This document shows, one piece after another, positions 16,560 through 25,279 of a stretch of 45,692 nt of DNA. A program made the translations under genes and the position numbers. Where the stretch lies: contig URMK01000056.1 of NCBI GenBank assembly GCA_900548905.1, positions 1-45,692 of the forward strand, written 5' to 3'. Under the pieces are notes generated by a model that saw nothing but the letters and a program-made list of their open reading frames with translations, made no database searches and was not told the origin of the DNA. The number at the start of each line of letters is the position of its first letter. Positions within the stretch are counted from its first letter, which is position 1. Origin of the DNA: an uncultured Lachnospiraceae bacterium (GTDB lineage Bacteria; Bacillota; Clostridia; Lachnospirales; Lachnospiraceae).

Positions 16560-19000
16560 TGCAGTCACAGTATACGGATAAGGCCAGGACGGCCCTTATA
16601 CTGGCTGAGAAGGCCGCCAGGAAGCTGAAACAGAATTATGTGGGGACAGAGCATATTCTTTTGGGGCTTCTGGAGGAAGGTACCGGCGTTGCTGCCAGAG
16701 TGCTGATAGAGAACGGGGCCAATGAATTGGAAATCCGTGAAATGATTGAAGATTTGATCGCACCTGTATCGGAGACGCCGGTAAAGGAACGGGACGGCTA
16801 TTCCCCCCGGGCCATGGCTATTCTGGAAGAGAGCCACAGACAGGCCGCCAGGTTCCGTTCCCCTCTCACCGGGACGGAGCATATTCTGCTTTCCCTTTTA
16901 AAAGAAGGGGAGAATGTGGCCGTAAGACTATTGAATACCTGCGGGCTTCAGCCGCAGAAGCTGTATATGGATACGCTGGCGGCTATGGGACAGGAGCCCG
17001 GGCTGTACAAAGAGGATCTGATGAAAAAACAGAAAAAGAAAGGCGGAGCTCCCACTCTGGATCAGTACAGCCGGGATATGACCGCCCTGGCCAGAGACGG
17101 CAGGCTGGATCCGGTTATCGGCAGGGAAGAGGAAATCAGCCGTGTGATCCAGATACTCAGCCGGAGGACGAAGAACAACCCCTGTCTGGTAGGAGAACCC
17201 GGCGTGGGCAAAACCGCCATTGTGGAGGGGCTTGCCGCCAGAATCATAGCCGGCGAGGTGCCCGATACCGTGAAGAATAAAAGGGTGCTTATGCTGGATC
17301 TGTCCGGTATGATAGCCGGCAGCAAGTACCGCGGTGAATTTGAAGAGCGGATTAAGAAGGTCATCCGGGAGGTGACCGATGACGGCAACATCCTGCTGTT
17401 TCTGGATGAGCTGCATACTCTCATCGGAGCGGGCGGCGCGGAAGGGGCCATAGATGCCTCCAATATTCTGAAGCCTTCCCTGGCGAGAGGGGAGATCCAG
17501 CTGATCGGCGCCACTACGATTACTGAATACCGCAAATATATTGAAAAGGATGCCGCACTGGAACGCCGGTTCCAGCCGGTAAATGTGGAAGAACCTACGG
17601 AAGAAGAGGCTGTCCGCATTCTGGAAGGGGTTACCCCCAGATACGAAGAACACCATAAGGTAAAAATCCTGCCGGAGGCCATAGAAGCCGCGGTACGGCT
17701 GTCAAGCCGTTATATAAACGACCGCAGGCTTCCGGATAAGGCTATCGATTTGATAGACGAAGCAGCATCCGCGGTACGCCTGCAGCATATGGAGCCGCCG
17801 GAAGAGCTGCGCAGGCTCAATGAAGAAGTGAAGGAGCTGGACCTGAAGATAGAAGGGGCCATCCGGATAGAAGCCTTTGCCCAGGCGGGGGAATGGAAGC
17901 GGGAGCAGGACGCCCTGCTGAAGAAACTCAACCAGAAAAAGGCACGGCTGGAGAAGAAAAATGCGGCCAGAAGGGAAGCGGTTACGGAAAACGACATCGC
18001 CGGTGTTGTGGCAATGTGGACCAAAATCCCTGTTAGCAAGCTGGAGGAGAAGGAAAGCGAGCGTCTGCTGAAGCTGGAAGGAATCCTGCATAAGAGGGTA
18101 ATCGGCCAGGAAGAGGCGGTAAGTGCTGTGGCACGGGCCATGCGCAGGGGGAGGGTCGGTCTCCAGGATCCCAGGCGCCCGATTGGATCCTTCCTCTTTC
18201 TGGGGCCTACCGGTGTGGGAAAGACAGAGTTGAGTAAGGCTCTTGCGGAAGCGATGTTCGGATCGGAAAACGCCCTGATACGGATCGATATGTCGGAATA
18301 TATGGAAGGACATTCCGTTTCCAAGCTGATCGGATCCCCTCCGGGCTATGTGGGCTTTGATGACGGAGGCCAGCTTTCCGAAAAGGTGCGCAGGAACCCT
18401 TATTCCGTCGTGCTGTTTGACGAGGTGGAGAAGGCCCATCCGGATGTGTTTAACATCCTGCTCCAGGTATTGGACGACGGGCATATAACGGATTCCAAAG
18501 GAAGAAAGGTGAGCTTTAAAAACACGGTGCTCATCATGACTTCCAATGCCGGTGCACAGCGTATCATCGATCCGAAAAACCTCGGTTTTTCAGCCCATAC
18601 GGATGAAAAGAAGGATTATGAGAAAATGAAAGCCGGTGTGATGGAAGAGGTTAAGCGCCTGTTCAAGCCGGAATTCATAAACCGTATTGATGAGATCATG
18701 GTGTTCCACCCTTTGACAAAGGAAAATATGAAACAGATCATCACCCTTCTTTCCAGGGATTTGACGGATCGGTGCAGCAAACAACTGAATATCCATCTGA
18801 CCATTACACCGGCTGCAAAAAGCTTTATTGTGGAGAAGCACTCTGATCTGAAAATGGGAGCACGTCCTTTGAAGAGAGCCATCCAGAATATGATAGAGGA
18901 TGCGTTGGCGGAAGAAATCCTTGCACGGAGAATCCAGCCGGGAGATAATGTAACCGTAGGATGCAAGGAAGGGAAAATTACTTTTCAGGTAAAAAAATAA
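16559..19000 (+). CDS. clpC: ATP-dependent Clp protease ATPase subunit ClpC
   Basis: An 813-residue class I AAA+ unfoldase that feeds proteins to ClpP. It has two Clp-N repeats (about 1-145), AAA1 with Walker A GEPGVGKT at 212-219 and Walker B LLFLDELHTL, a short helical M-domain near 415-470, and AAA2 with Walker A GPTGVGKT near 548 and SPPGYVGFDDGGQL pore loop. An LGF tripeptide near 675 fits the ClpP-docking loop. The M-domain and length point to ClpC rather than ClpB. GGAGG lies 7 bases before ATG inside the GntR gene. The common Firmicutes partners ctsR-mcsA-mcsB are absent; a GntR gene takes their place. Confidence 0.95.
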   Translation: MQSQYTDKARTALILAEKAARKLKQNYVGTEHILLGLLEEGTGVAARVLIENGANELEIREMIEDLIAPVSETPVKERDGYSPRAMAILEESHRQAARFRSPLTGTEHILLSLLKEGENVAVRLLNTCGLQPQKLYMDTLAAMGQEPGLYKEDLMKKQKKKGGAPTLDQYSRDMTALARDGRLDPVIGREEEISRVIQILSRRTKNNPCLVGEPGVGKTAIVEGLAARIIAGEVPDTVKNKRVLMLDLSGMIAGSKYRGEFEERIKKVIREVTDDGNILLFLDELHTLIGAGGAEGAIDASNILKPSLARGEIQLIGATTITEYRKYIEKDAALERRFQPVNVEEPTEEEAVRILEGVTPRYEEHHKVKILPEAIEAAVRLSSRYINDRRLPDKAIDLIDEAASAVRLQHMEPPEELRRLNEEVKELDLKIEGAIRIEAFAQAGEWKREQDALLKKLNQKKARLEKKNAARREAVTENDIAGVVAMWTKIPVSKLEEKESERLLKLEGILHKRVIGQEEAVSAVARAMRRGRVGLQDPRRPIGSFLFLGPTGVGKTELSKALAEAMFGSENALIRIDMSEYMEGHSVSKLIGSPPGYVGFDDGGQLSEKVRRNPYSVVLFDEVEKAHPDVFNILLQVLDDGHITDSKGRKVSFKNTVLIMTSNAGAQRIIDPKNLGFSAHTDEKKDYEKMKAGVMEEVKRLFKPEFINRIDEIMVFHPLTKENMKQIITLLSRDLTDRCSKQLNIHLTITPAAKSFIVEKHSDLKMGARPLKRAIQNMIEDALAEEILARRIQPGDNVTVGCKEGKITFQVKK

Positions 19001-19076
19001 TACTTATTATGAGAAATACCGTCGGAGACGGAGGATAAACCAAAAGGACGAACCATATTTAAGGAGGACAAAAGAA

Positions 19077-19487
19077 ATGGCAGTAGTAGAAGAGTTAATC
19101 CGTGCAGAGGCAGACGGCAGTATCAGTTTTGGAAACCATACTCTTGCGGATAAGGCGAAACTGGAGGATTTTTCCCATGAAGGCGATCTGTATAAGGTGA
19201 AAACCTACCAGACCATGACCAAACTGGAGAAAAACGGTATGTTTGTCTATGAATCCGTGCCGGGTACCAGCGTGCTGTCGTTTCTGGAGGGTGAGGACGG
19301 CGTAAGCTTTGTGGTGGAAGGGCAGGAGGATGCCCAGCTGACCATCGGCCTTCAGGACGATACGGAATATGACGTGCGGATTAACGGAGAGGATGCCGGC
19401 AGAATGTGCACGAACCTGGGAGGAAAGCTCAGTCTTTCCGTAGAACTGGCGGGAGCGGGAGAAGTGAAGGTAGACATCCATAAATAA
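19077..19487 (+). CDS. Conserved small protein of unknown function upstream of radA
   Basis: A 136-residue, acidic, probably cytoplasmic all-beta protein with no signal or membrane segment. Proteins of this look are found near radA in Lachnospiraceae and are sometimes labelled endosialidase catalytic beta chain, a name that nothing in the sequence supports. It has an excellent AAGGAGG ribosome binding site 7-8 bases before ATG. It sits 76 bases after clpC and is followed by a hairpin with a U-run at 19539-19567. I assign no function. Confidence 0.75.
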   Translation: MAVVEELIRAEADGSISFGNHTLADKAKLEDFSHEGDLYKVKTYQTMTKLEKNGMFVYESVPGTSVLSFLEGEDGVSFVVEGQEDAQLTIGLQDDTEYDVRINGEDAGRMCTNLGGKLSLSVELAGAGEVKVDIHK

Positions 19488-19538
19488 GCACTGCTAATCG
19501 GAAGACTGTGGACTGTAACGAAAATGTACAGGAGGACA

Positions 19539-19567
19539 GGGTGCGGTATCAGCCGCACCCTTTTTTT
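19539..19567 (+). terminator. Intrinsic terminator abutting the radA start codon
   Basis: GGGTGCGG (19539-19546) and CCGCACCC (19553-19560) form a perfect 8-base stem with a 6-base loop, followed by seven T. The radA ATG is only 6 bases past the last T. An AGGAGG lies at 19530-19535, just before the hairpin, and no ribosome binding site lies between the T-run and ATG. Confidence 0.85.
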
Positions 19568-19572
19568 GAAAA

Positions 19573-20952
19573 ATGGCAAAAGCAAAATCAGGGACCGTAT
19601 TCTATTGCCAGGAATGCGGTTTTGAATCGGCTAAGTGGATGGGACAGTGCCCCGGCTGCCATACTTGGAACAGCTTTGTGGAAGAACCGGTGAGAAAAGC
19701 TTCATCCAAAGGAGGGGCGGGCGAACGCATCCAGGGACTTTCCTCTCAGGGAAAGAAGCCCTCGAGCTTGTCGGAAATCTCCATGGATAAGGAAGAGCGG
19801 ATCCTAACGGGAATCGGTGAGCTGGACAGGGTTTTGGGAGGCGGTGTCGTACCCGGATCCCTTGTTCTTGTGGGAGGTGATCCGGGCATAGGCAAGTCCA
19901 CCCTTCTGCTGCAGATGTGCAGGCTTCTTGCGGAAGCCGGGAAGAAGGTTCTCTATATTTCCGGGGAAGAATCCCTCCGGCAGATCAAAATGAGGGCACA
20001 GCGTATCGGGGAATTCCGGGATACCCTGCAGCTTTTATGTGAAACAAATCTGGGGGATATCGAAGGGGCAATCGCCCGGGAACAACCGGAAATCGTCATA
20101 ATTGATTCCATACAGACCATGTACCAGGAAGAGGTTTCCGCAGCGCCGGGCAGTGTTTCCCAGGTCAGGGAATCCACAGGTATCCTCCTCAAGCTGGCGA
20201 AGGGGTATGGGATATCCATATTTATAGTAGGACATGTTACCAAAGAGGGAACCGTGGCAGGCCCCAGGGTACTGGAGCATATGGTGGATACCGTCCTGTA
20301 TTTTGAAGGGGACAGACATGCCTCCTACCGTATCCTGCGGGGGGTGAAGAACCGTTTCGGATCCACCAATGAAATCGGTGTGTTCGAAATGCGCCAGGAA
20401 GGCCTTTGCGAGGTGAAAAATCCGTCGGAATTCATGCTGAACGGAAAGCCCGAGGGAGCCAGCGGTTCCGTGGTGTCCTGCTCTATGGAAGGGACCAGGC
20501 CTATTCTGGTGGAAATACAGGCGCTGGTCTGTCAGAGCAATTTCGGCTTTCCCAGAAGACAGGCGGCGGGTACGGACTTCAACAGGGTGAATCTTTTAAT
20601 GGCGGTTCTGGAGAAGCGGCTGGGGCTGCAGATTTCCGGCTGTGATGCCTATGTGAATATCGCAGGGGGAATGAAGGTACTGGAGCCGGCCGTAGATCTG
20701 GGCATTGTTATGGCAGTAATTTCCAGCTTTAAAAACCGTCCCATTGAAGAGCATATGATCGCGTTCGGAGAGGTGGGCTTAAGCGGAGAGGTCAGGGCGG
20801 TGAGCCAGGCGGCCATCCGTGTGGCGGAGGCAAAGAAGCTGGGATTTCAGTCCTGCGTCCTTCCCAAGGTATGTCTGGACAAGCTGCCCAAAACAGAAGG
20901 GATCCGCCTGATTGGCGTGCAGTCCGTAAAAGATGTTATGGATATTATTTAA
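19573..20952 (+). CDS. radA: DNA repair protein RadA
   Basis: A 459-residue DnaB-like/RecA-like branch-migration helicase for homologous recombination. It has an N-terminal zinc finger (CQECG...CPGC, about residues 11-27), Walker A GGDPGIGKST near 98-107, Walker B IIDSIQTM, the RadA-specific KNRFG motif near 258-262, and a C-terminal Lon-protease-like domain (about 300-459). The start is fixed by the conserved MAKAKxGTVFYCQECG opening, but the usual ribosome binding site position is occupied by the U-run of a terminator hairpin. Confidence 0.95.
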   Translation: MAKAKSGTVFYCQECGFESAKWMGQCPGCHTWNSFVEEPVRKASSKGGAGERIQGLSSQGKKPSSLSEISMDKEERILTGIGELDRVLGGGVVPGSLVLVGGDPGIGKSTLLLQMCRLLAEAGKKVLYISGEESLRQIKMRAQRIGEFRDTLQLLCETNLGDIEGAIAREQPEIVIIDSIQTMYQEEVSAAPGSVSQVRESTGILLKLAKGYGISIFIVGHVTKEGTVAGPRVLEHMVDTVLYFEGDRHASYRILRGVKNRFGSTNEIGVFEMRQEGLCEVKNPSEFMLNGKPEGASGSVVSCSMEGTRPILVEIQALVCQSNFGFPRRQAAGTDFNRVNLLMAVLEKRLGLQISGCDAYVNIAGGMKVLEPAVDLGIVMAVISSFKNRPIEEHMIAFGEVGLSGEVRAVSQAAIRVAEAKKLGFQSCVLPKVCLDKLPKTEGIRLIGVQSVKDVMDII

Positions 20953-20983
20953 GCCGGAGTGAACCGTAACAATGAATTTGGCA

Positions 20984-21012
20984 TTGTCAACCGGACATGA
21001 AAATGCTATGAT
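20984..21012 (+). promoter_or_regulatory. Promoter of the BMP nucleoside-uptake genes
   Basis: TTGTCA (20984-20989), 17-base spacer, TATGAT (21007-21012). The perfect inverted repeat ACAATG (20969-20974)/CATTGT (20982-20987) overlaps the -35 and may be an operator. Confidence 0.7.
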
Positions 21013-21148
21013 TAGTTTGTAATTATTTGTAATGTGGTTTTTTCCCACAGGCTTTTGCCGGTAAACCGCATACAGACAGGATGGAAGCGAAGCTTCTATG
21101 GGATTTATGATGAAGGCCGTCTCGGACGGCGAAAAGGAGGATTTTATT

Positions 21149-22360
21149 ATGAAAAAAAGCATGTTAACGCTTGCTGTCGTGCTGGCCATGACGCTGACAG
21201 CCTGCGGAAGTACAGGCGGTGGTGCCACAGAAAGCAGTGCGGTTCCGGAAAGCAGCGCGGCGGAATCCGCAGCAGAAACGACGGAAGCATCTTCTGAAAC
21301 GGCTGCGCAGACAACACAAGCCGGTAACGATGCGCTGAAGATTGCCATTGTATCCAGCCCCTCCGGTGTGGATGACGGTTCTTTTAATGAGGATAATTAT
21401 AACGGTATCCTTTCCTTTATTGGAAAACATCCTTCCTCTACGGTTACTCCGGTAAAGGAGCCTACAGGAGATACGGCTGCAGCTGTTCAGGCAGTAGCGG
21501 ATATCGTTGCCGATTATGACGTTATCGTATGCTGCGGTTTCCAGTTTGCAGGCATCACCCAGGTTGCACAGGACAACCCTGATGTTTCCTTTATTCTGGT
21601 GGATGCGTTCCCTGCCGACGCGGAAGGACAGGATACGGAAGTGGAAAATATCTATGCCATGCAGTTTAAAGAGCAGGAAAGCGGATTCTTTGCCGGTATG
21701 GCGGCTGCACTGGAAACAAAGAGCAACAAGGTAGCCGTTGTAAACGGTATCGCTTATCCCTCTAACGTAAACTATCAGTACGGTTTTGAATGCGGTGTGA
21801 AATATGTCAATGAAACCGACGGAAAAGCAGTGGAAATCGTTGAGCTTCCTTCCTATGCGGGGACAGATGTAACCGGTGTTAATGTAGGCGGCAATTATAT
21901 CGGTTCCTTCGCAGATGCCGCAACCGGTAAGGTGGTTGGAAATGCCCTTATCGATGAAGGGGTGGATATCATGTTCGTTGCTGCCGGCGATTCCGGAAAT
22001 GGTGTTTTTACCGCTGCCAAGGAAGCCGAAGGCGTTTATGTTATCGGCTGTGACGTTGACCAGTATGATGACGGTGCAAACGGAGACGCCAACGTGATTC
22101 TCACCAGCGGCCTTAAGGTAATGAGTACCAACGTGGACAAGGCTCTGGAAACGATTGTGGATGGTTCCTTCGCCGGAGGTAATGTGACCCTGGGTGCGGA
22201 TACCGATTCCACTGGTTATGTAAGCGCGGACGGCAGATGCCAGCTTTCTGCGGATACCATTACGAAAGTGGATGCGGCTTATGAAAAAGTAAAAGCGGGA
22301 GAAATCGTACCTGCTTCCAACTTCAACGGCATTACTCCTGATGACTTTAAGGCGGAGTAA
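21149..22360 (+). CDS. BMP-family lipoprotein, nucleoside-binding component of an ABC importer
   Basis: A 403-residue lipoprotein of the basic membrane protein/PnrA type. The signal peptide ends in LTAC with the lipidated C19, then a Ser/Thr/Glu-rich linker to about 55, then a two-lobe periplasmic-binding fold (IAIVSSPSGVDDGSFNEDNY near the start; EQESGFFAGMAAALETKSNKV further on). Family members bind purine nucleosides. AAAAGGAGG precedes ATG at 21149. It is followed by a terminator hairpin at 22433-22461 and then by the ATPase and permease genes, the usual arrangement giving more binding protein than transporter. Confidence 0.93.
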   Translation: MKKSMLTLAVVLAMTLTACGSTGGGATESSAVPESSAAESAAETTEASSETAAQTTQAGNDALKIAIVSSPSGVDDGSFNEDNYNGILSFIGKHPSSTVTPVKEPTGDTAAAVQAVADIVADYDVIVCCGFQFAGITQVAQDNPDVSFILVDAFPADAEGQDTEVENIYAMQFKEQESGFFAGMAAALETKSNKVAVVNGIAYPSNVNYQYGFECGVKYVNETDGKAVEIVELPSYAGTDVTGVNVGGNYIGSFADAATGKVVGNALIDEGVDIMFVAAGDSGNGVFTAAKEAEGVYVIGCDVDQYDDGANGDANVILTSGLKVMSTNVDKALETIVDGSFAGGNVTLGADTDSTGYVSADGRCQLSADTITKVDAAYEKVKAGEIVPASNFNGITPDDFKAE

Positions 22361-22392
22361 GGAGCTGCAGCCGCAGTTCCTGTGAATACAAC

Positions 22393-22420
22393 GGATGACA
22401 CGCTCTGCGGGCCATCCTTA
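22393..22420 (+). repeat. Short conserved stem-loop, copy 1
   Basis: GGATG...CATCC encloses a smaller CGC-TCT-GCG stem and is followed by TTAT. A second copy at 28868-28896 shares 25 of 29 positions; the differences keep pairing by G-U wobble. It lies 12 bases before the terminator at 22433. Confidence 0.6.
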
Positions 22421-22432
22421 TGTTCAGCGGAA

Positions 22433-22461
22433 GGCGGGCCGGGGTTCCGGCCTGCCTTTTT
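22433..22461 (+). terminator. Terminator/attenuator between binding protein and ATPase genes
   Basis: GGCGGGCCGG pairs with CCGGCCTGCC (one G-U pair) around GGTT and is followed by TTTTT. It would reduce readthrough into the transporter genes. Confidence 0.85.
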
Positions 22462-22466
22462 GGTAT

Positions 22467-22514
22467 ATTTAGGGGATGCCAGCAAGAACCGGAGGCTGAT
22501 GACATCCCCTAAAT
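22467..22514. repeat. Perfect 12-base inverted repeat in the importer leader
   Basis: ATTTAGGGGATG (22467-22478) and CATCCCCTAAAT (22503-22514), 24-base loop, between the terminator and the ATPase gene. It could be an RNA hairpin regulating the downstream genes or a binding site. Confidence 0.6.
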
Positions 22515-22614
22515 GTATCATGGAAGCAGAGCTTTCACAATAACCGTTCAGACAGGGCTGAACGGCGGTTTTGGGAATAACAGCCGTGGGAAGCGGCGGA
22601 ATGAGAGGGAATGT

Positions 22615-24150
22615 ATGTCGGATTATATTGTGGAAATGCGCCATATTACCAAGAGGTTCCCGGGCATTGTTGCCAATGACGATGTCACGATACAGGTAAA
22701 GAAGGGGGAAATCTATGCCCTTCTCGGGGAAAACGGCGCCGGTAAGTCTACGCTTATGAGTATGCTTTTCGGCATGTATGAGCCGGATGAGGGGGAGATA
22801 TATATCCGGGGGGAAAAGGTGAAGATCGCTTCCCCGAACCATGCCACCAAACTGAATATCGGTATGGTGCACCAGCATTTTAAGCTTGTGAGCAACTATA
22901 CCATCGCAGAGAACATTGTGATGGGCATGGAGCCGGTAAAAAAGGTACTTGGGTTTATTCCTGCCGTGGACAGAAATAAAGCAAATGAGGACATCAGAGA
23001 GCTTTCCGGGAAGTACGGCCTGGAAGTGGAACCCACTGATGTGATTGAGAATATCAATGTTTCCACCCAGCAGAGGGTGGAAATCCTGAAGATGCTTTAC
23101 CGGGAGGCGGAAATCCTCATTTTTGACGAACCCACTGCAGTGCTCACTCCCCAGGAAATAGAGTTTCTGCTGGAAATAATCAAAGGGCTCCGGGATAACG
23201 GTAAGACGATTATCCTCATCACTCATAAGCTGGAGGAGATAAAAAAGGTGGCGGACCGCTGTGCGATCCTGAACAGGGGCCGTCTTATCGATGTGCTGGA
23301 TGTGAAGGAAACAAGCACGAAGAAAATGGCCAGCCTGATGGTGGGACGGGAGGTCAGTTTCGAAACCCCGAAAAAAGAGCCTTCCTTCGGCAGGGAAATA
23401 TTGCGGGTGGAACATATGACCGTAGTAAACCAGGATCAGTTTGAGGTGGTGAAGGATGTGTCCTTTTCCGTAAGGGGCGGGGAAATATTTGCCATAGCAG
23501 GTGTGGCGGGGAACGGCCAGATTGAGCTGGCGGATGCAATCGCGGGCCTGCTGCCCCTTCACAGGGGGAAGGTATGGCTGAACGGAAAGGATATCACAGA
23601 AATGTCCATCCGGCAGCGGAACCTGGAGGGGATTTCCTATATCCCGGAGGACAGGCAGAACTACGGGGTGGTAATGGATTTCACCCTGTCCGAAAATTTG
23701 GGGCTGCGGAAGTTTTTCAGGGAACCTTTTTCCAGAAAGGGTATTTTGAATAAAAAAGCTTTTGACAGCTACGCGGAAACCCTGATTGATAAATACGATA
23801 TCCGCAGCGGACAGGGGAGCCGGACCGTAATCCGCTCCATGAGCGGCGGAAACCAGCAGAAGGCGATCATTGCCAGGGAAATCGAACAGGAATCGGATCT
23901 GATGATTTTTGTCCAGCCTACGAGAGGGCTGGACATCGGAGCGATTGAGAATATCCGGAGGCAGATGATTGGAGAACGGGATAAGGGCAAGGCCATCCTT
24001 CTGATTTCCCTGGAGCTGGATGAAATCATGGACTGTGCGGATACTATCGGCGTTATTTATAACGGGCAGATGCAGAAACAGGCGGCTGCCAGTACGCTGA
24101 CCACCAATGAGGTGGGAGAATTCATGATGGGGGTGAAACGGCATGCATAA
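22615..24150 (+). CDS. Nucleoside ABC importer, double ATPase subunit
   Basis: A 511-residue protein with two fused ABC domains, as in YufO/NupO and the RbsA family. Domain 1 has Walker A GENGAGKS at 38-45 and Walker B ILIFDEPTAVL; domain 2 has the degenerate P-loop GVAGNGQ and signature MSGGNQQK, typical of this family, in which only one site is catalytic. It energises uptake of the nucleoside delivered by the BMP lipoprotein. The start at 22615 is chosen over the open frame to 22513; GAGAGGGA is a modest ribosome binding site. It overlaps the first permease gene by 8 bases. Confidence 0.93.
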   Translation: MSDYIVEMRHITKRFPGIVANDDVTIQVKKGEIYALLGENGAGKSTLMSMLFGMYEPDEGEIYIRGEKVKIASPNHATKLNIGMVHQHFKLVSNYTIAENIVMGMEPVKKVLGFIPAVDRNKANEDIRELSGKYGLEVEPTDVIENINVSTQQRVEILKMLYREAEILIFDEPTAVLTPQEIEFLLEIIKGLRDNGKTIILITHKLEEIKKVADRCAILNRGRLIDVLDVKETSTKKMASLMVGREVSFETPKKEPSFGREILRVEHMTVVNQDQFEVVKDVSFSVRGGEIFAIAGVAGNGQIELADAIAGLLPLHRGKVWLNGKDITEMSIRQRNLEGISYIPEDRQNYGVVMDFTLSENLGLRKFFREPFSRKGILNKKAFDSYAETLIDKYDIRSGQGSRTVIRSMSGGNQQKAIIAREIEQESDLMIFVQPTRGLDIGAIENIRRQMIGERDKGKAILLISLELDEIMDCADTIGVIYNGQMQKQAAASTLTTNEVGEFMMGVKRHA

Positions 24151-25279
24151 GAAATCATCCGTGTTTAAGGGAAGAATCAGCCGGATCCTTGGCAATAAGA
24201 AAATCCGGAGTATAACCGTTCCGCTTTTATGTGTGCTCATCGGCCTGATTGTGGGGGCGGCGGTCATCGCTTTGCTCGGCAAGAATCCGTTCTCCGCGTA
24301 CTATAATCTCCTTCAGGGCTGCGGGCTGGCTCCGAAAGCCTCCTATGCGGGCTATAAGAGCATTTTCACCGACTTTTTAAGCTTTCTCAATTACCTGACG
24401 CCGATGATTTTTGCGGCCCTTGCCGTGGCGGTCGCCATGCGGACCGGACTTTTTAACATCGGGGTATCGGGGCAGATGCTGGCGGCAGGGTTTCTTGCCT
24501 CGATTCTGGTGGGCTACAGCGGACTGCATGCCTTTGTGGCAAAACCGCTGGTGCTTCTGATCGGAATTGCAGCCGGCGCGGTGGTGGGAGGGCTGATTGG
24601 CCTCCTGAAATACAAGTTCAACATCAATGAAGTGGTTTCTTCTATCATGCTGAATTATATTATCCAGTATGTGTGCAGCTTCTGCATAAACACGTTTTAT
24701 GTGGATCCGGTTTCCCGGCAGTCCAGGGAAATAGGCCAGGCGGCCAGGCTCACCCTGGCGAACAGAGTGGTGGGAAACCTGAAAATGGATATCCCCCTGG
24801 GTTTTATCCTGGCGCTGGCGGCGGCAGCGGCAGTGAAGTTTCTGCTGGACAGGACGAAAATGGGATATGAAATGAAAGCGGTGGGCTTTTCCCGCAGCGC
24901 GTCCCGTTATGCGGGGATCAATGTGGGGAAAAACATTGTGGTGACCATGCTTCTGTCCGGTGCGCTGGCCGGACTGGCAGGGGTTACCTATTACCTGGGA
25001 TACTTCGCATCCATCCAGCCCAGAGTCTTAAGCAGCACCGGTTTTGACGCCATTGCGGTTTCCCTGCTGGGGAATAATAATCCGTTTGGGATCATTTTCT
25101 CCTCCTTCCTGATAACCATTGTGGATAAGGGAAGCACCTATATGAGCTCTGCGGCAGGAATTCAGGCGGAAATTGCCGATGTTATTACGGGAATTATCCT
25201 TCTGTTCTGCGCATGCTCCGCATTTATCAGATATCTGCTGACGCGCAGGAAAGACGAGGAAGGGAGGAAGGATAAATGA
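24143..25279 (+). CDS. Nucleoside ABC importer permease 1
   Basis: A 378-residue integral membrane protein of the branched-chain/ribose permease superfamily (YufP/NupP-like). A hydrophobic helix at about 24-45 precedes a loop to about 85 and then eight to nine further helices; FNIGVSGQMLAAGF near 100 and GAGLAGV-type glycine-rich helices are characteristic. It overlaps the ATPase gene by 8 bases and the next permease by ATGA, so the three are coupled. Confidence 0.93.
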   Translation: MHKKSSVFKGRISRILGNKKIRSITVPLLCVLIGLIVGAAVIALLGKNPFSAYYNLLQGCGLAPKASYAGYKSIFTDFLSFLNYLTPMIFAALAVAVAMRTGLFNIGVSGQMLAAGFLASILVGYSGLHAFVAKPLVLLIGIAAGAVVGGLIGLLKYKFNINEVVSSIMLNYIIQYVCSFCINTFYVDPVSRQSREIGQAARLTLANRVVGNLKMDIPLGFILALAAAAAVKFLLDRTKMGYEMKAVGFSRSASRYAGINVGKNIVVTMLLSGALAGLAGVTYYLGYFASIQPRVLSSTGFDAIAVSLLGNNNPFGIIFSSFLITIVDKGSTYMSSAAGIQAEIADVITGIILLFCACSAFIRYLLTRRKDEEGRKDK

